Source: Anarhynchus alexandrinus (Eukaryota; Chordata; Aves; Charadriiformes; Charadriidae). From it: DNA of 64,000 nt. Location of the stretch: assembly GCA_008711295.1 (NCBI GenBank), contig VUYV01000015.1:7375178-7439177 (forward strand). Reading direction: 5' to 3'. The notes beneath the pieces are model-generated. The model saw only the letters and a program-made list of their open reading frames with translations. It had not been told where the DNA came from and did not search any database. Shown piece by piece: positions 60,431 to 64,000 of the stretch (its first letter is position 1; every line of letters starts with the position of its first letter). A program made the translations under genes and the position numbers.

Positions 60431-61309
60431 GAGCCTAATCCAAAGCCCACTGATGTCAATAGATTTCTTTCCAGCGCTCACAGTAACACCAGAACAGACA
60501 CAAAGGCCCAGTTTTTTTTGTGGTATTTAAGCACCTAACTCTCGTGTTGAGCTCAAACACCTTCACAAAGCCGCCCCGCTGCTTCATGGCCCCGTAACTC
60601 AGAACCAGGCGATGAAGCGATTGCGATGCGACCTACGGTGTGTAACGGAGAGCAGGCCGAGAGTAATGTCCGTGAACCCTCTTAGGGTTCGGCGCCACAG
60701 ATTTAAATTTTGGGTTTACAGCGCTGGTTGAATGTGCACATCCCTTCTATTATGGGTATACACCCTATGTAAGACCTGTGTTTATTCTGCCATACTTCTA
60801 CATAGCATGCAGATTGCATGAATTATTAACAGCTATCGCATGGCGTCTGCGTTCCCCGTTGTAGGCTCTGGCTGTGTGCACTCAGGGGCTGATGTGTAAA
60901 ACATACGAAGATCCAGGAAACACCAAACTGTTAAGTTTACTTAAAACTTTGCCTGGCCTTTTCCTGGCTGCTGTTAACATCTTTAAGTCAGCTTCTGAGA
61001 AGTCCCACGGCAGCCAGACACCCAGGACCAGGACAGCTGGACCTTCAAGCAAGTATTATTGTTGTTATTATTACCGTTTTGCCTCCCTAATTAACCAGTT
61101 GGGCAGCTGCCAGCTCTTTATAGCTATATTGTAGGGGTTGTTTCCATTGGGTTTAGGCAGACAGTCTTACTTTAAGATCGCTATTGATCAGCTGCCATTC
61201 TCACGTGGTTAAAGCACTCCTCTAGGGGAACTCTCTCGTGTTTTAAGTGCACACAGTTACTCTCATGACTGGCTTGTAAACAGGTTTTAATGGGGCTATT
61301 AGTGTAAAA

Positions 61310-61510
61310 GGACAGGAAACTTTCAAAACCAGCCTTTTAAATATTCATGAAGATGTTTAATCTGGTGCTTAATCACCACTGTTTGCATATCGCAAAAGTG
61401 GGGGGGCAGCAGTGCTTCGCTGTTAGCTATCAATGGGGCATTAATAAACGCTTTTAGAGCCATGATTAATGCCCAAATGGCAGCCAAACTTTTAACAAAG
61501 CACCCCCTGC
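61310..61510. promoter_or_regulatory. candidate enhancer with POU and homeodomain cores
   Basis: Contains AAATATTCATGAAGATG, GCTTAATCACC, an octamer-like TTTGCATATCG (61382-61392), GGGGCATTAATAAACG and CCATGATTAATGCCC. These are closely packed in non-repetitive sequence. The texture is that of a vertebrate conserved enhancer about 17 kb upstream of the SKOR2 start codon. Confidence 0.38.
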
Positions 61511-64000
61511 TTTTTGCAGAAGAGCTCCCCAAAATGGGTGTCCAAGGAGAGCGTCAGCTCCTGGGAGAGGAGGTTCCGGGCTGGGCTCTGCTCTTGCCCA
61601 TGCCAACCATGGCCAGATCCAGACCTTCTGCTCTACTGCACTGGCCGCGTGCCCCTGGGCCTGACCGACCACACATGGGCACCAGTGTGGACATCTCTGC
61701 CTGACTGGGAGCTCCACAGTCCCCAGAGGATCACCCCAAGACAGTCGTGCCCAGGTGGGATGTGCTGTGTCCTGCGGCTGTCCCTCACCAGGGCTGGATG
61801 GAGGTGCTACTCCTAGTAATGGGTCCATTCACTCATGTTTTGTTTCCAGCAAAGCTCTGGCTCAGATTTTCAGCTGGTGTTCGCTGGTTGAATTGGTGCA
61901 AAAGCATGAAAGACCCTTTAACCAGTTTAACCAGTGCTTTTGTCCCAGTGTCCCATTCTCTATAACCCCTCCTGACCTTTCCTGGCTGTGCACATGGTCA
62001 TACCCATTTGCTCTCTGATCTGATCTGCTCCAAGAGCCTCAGGACTTGGGTAAAGGAGTGAGCTAAACGTAGAATTTCAGCCCAGCTTCTGTGTTGCTTT
62101 GGGGATGGATTTTAGCCATTTCTTTGGTAATTTTTGTAATAAATGCTTTATTTTCGTTTAAAAAGTAAAGGCGGAAAGGATAGCATTTCCCCAGTGGGAG
62201 AGACTTCATGCAATTTTAAAAATGTGCATTATTTAATCCAATAGGCATTAAGATGCCTTGAGCTGTTAACACCTGTTGTGGAAATCCATAATACACAGGC
62301 TTAAAAAACCAACAACCCTGAGAGACCCATAAAGGTTCCTGCAGAGCTGTCGTCGCCTCTTGTGTCAATGAGTACTTAAGGACCCTGAAATCTGCGGCTG
62401 AACTCACTTACTGAGCACGTGCTTTCTCTTTAGCTCCAAAAAAAAAAAAAAAAAAGATTCCTTAGGATAATTTCATTGAAAAAAAATAAGAATAATGAAT
62501 ATGAAACACCAGTGAACTGCATTTCTTACACAAACCTCTCATGCATTTTTCATAAGTTTCCCCACCCAGACGCCTAAATGCACCGGCTTATAGTCTACGT
62601 TACTACCTTGTAAAACTCCGTGTAAAACTCCAGCCAACATCTTTTTTTATGCTTTGACGCACTGTCCTTTGACAGCGTTTCTCAAACCCAGGCAGCCTGC
62701 TCTCAGCTGGGGAGGTCACATTTGTCTGCTCCAAAAGTAGACCAAAAAATGAGATTCCCGATAGGAAATGCAAGGGGAAAGCAAAATTCCCTGGGGAAGG
62801 TGTGGAAGAAACTCTTCATGTGATATTACTTTAGCAAGACCTGTGCTCACTTTCTCTTCATAACCAATAGGAACTAGTTATGGTGTGAAGTCCTGGCTGG
62901 GCTGAAGGCAGTGGAAGTTTTGCCATTGATTTAATGATGGGGACCCTCTAATGGGACCACCTAAAATTTAGATAGCTGCCGACAGCAAAGGGCCAAGTGT
63001 CTGGTGCCATTTGAACCGCTCCAGGGTGGTGCTCCTTCGCCTGTCACCTACCCTGGTGACTCATGTCAGATTGTCCACCCCACGTGGATGATTCTCCCAT
63101 CCTAGGGTGTGTACCTGGCACCACACATGCCTTTTAGACAGCTGAATCAAGCCCAAGGTGCCTGGGTTACATCTGTGTTGAGGGACTTTTTTGTGGTGAT
63201 GTATCCAGGCAGGTAATGTGAGCCATAGTTGATGGACGTGTTATCTTCATTGCCTATACACAGCGTTTAGATAATGCACATAGATGGAGAGGTGTCTTGC
63301 TCTTGTGGCTGGACACACATTGGTGTTCGCATGTGCTTTGGGGTCCCAGCTCACAGCAGAGCTGATGGAGATTGAGGTGGTACCAGCAATTGATCTGGTT
63401 GCCAAAACATACATGTCTACTGCCATGTGAGATGTCCAGGACCATCTAGGGTATCACATATGAGAAGATTGTGAGTGAGCAGTGCCCTTCTGGAGCAAGA
63501 GCTAAGGCCTGGTGAGATGGCCAGGGCCCCCTCTCATGTAGCTGGACACTTGCGTTGAGGCAGCTGGATGGAGTCCCATATATCTGCATGGGGAGCCAAG
63601 TCCCACCCACTGAGCTACATGAGATGGGTCCCACCTTGTTGCAGGGTAAGACAAATCCTGTAGCTGCAGGAGAGTTTTATCATAGGGATAAATAGAAACT
63701 TTCCTACCTGTCTTTATTAACTAAATAATTTTATAATCAGTCTGCAGCACTCGAGCCATTTCAGCAGCAGGCATAGACATCTCCAAGGAAGGCATAGAAT
63801 AACAAGATTGTTTATTCGTGGATCTTAGGAACTTTTTCACTGTGACTGTCTCCCATGGTGGACTCCTTGGGGACAAGTGAGATTTTCAGCAGTTTCATGA
63901 AATCTTACTTAATAGTCTGCCAATGTTTAGATGAGGAGCACAATAGTCAGGAGGACAGGAGACACCATCCAGAAGAAAGTCAAAGGCAAAGGTGCCATTG
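61511..64000. other. intergenic sequence to window end, no gene recognised
   Basis: A poly(A)17 run occurs near 62440. The open frames here are short and lack splice or homology support. Confidence 0.5.

Noticed and set aside
1..64000. tRNA, rRNA, CRISPR, operon or prokaryotic features
   Set aside because: None seen; the window is a vertebrate intron-rich locus.

Overview
This is vertebrate genomic DNA, almost certainly from a bird. It carries several CR1 LINE 3' ends of the avian type, long introns, AT-rich noncoding DNA and one very GC-rich CpG-island block with short N gaps. It holds one firmly identified gene, SKOR2 (SKI family transcriptional corepressor 2, also CORL2/FUSSEL18). SKOR2 runs on the minus strand from about 44.7 kb (possibly 51.5 kb if the distal first exon is used) down to 19.0 kb. 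I recognised seven coding exons from their translation and their splice sites: 42742-44641, 41935-41995, 41535-41609, 34134-34199, 33647-33745, 28127-28194 and 19018-19080. All joins keep the reading frame. The only break is inside the large first coding exon, where a single N at 43191 marks a collapsed assembly gap.

Layout. 0-5.9 kb: noncoding, with a composite pentanucleotide microsatellite (401-590) and a CR1 (2571-3030). 5.99-7.09 kb: two well-formed minus-strand exons encoding a transmembrane segment with a basic stop-transfer and an 84-residue tail ending in a stop. I do not recognise this gene. 7.1-17.4 kb: CR1 fragments, a duplicated segment around an N, a possible hAT-like remnant, and four weaker candidate exons. 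Three of these chain in phase onto the transmembrane exon; a fourth looks like a signal peptide. 19.0-44.7 kb: SKOR2 exons and introns. 42-46.2 kb and 50.7-52.9 kb: CpG islands with two candidate noncoding first exons (donors at 45231 and 51324). 46.2-64 kb: upstream noncoding DNA with several AT-rich blocks full of homeodomain-type cores, which look like conserved enhancers, and no recognisable gene.

SKOR2 is a nuclear corepressor with a Ski/Sno/Dac domain, a SMAD4-binding zinc domain and a C-terminal coiled coil. It acts in TGF-beta/BMP signalling and in Purkinje-cell and dorsal spinal neuron differentiation. The most novel item is the candidate single-pass membrane protein gene directly downstream of SKOR2 on the same strand. 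No tRNA, rRNA, CRISPR or prokaryotic feature was seen.
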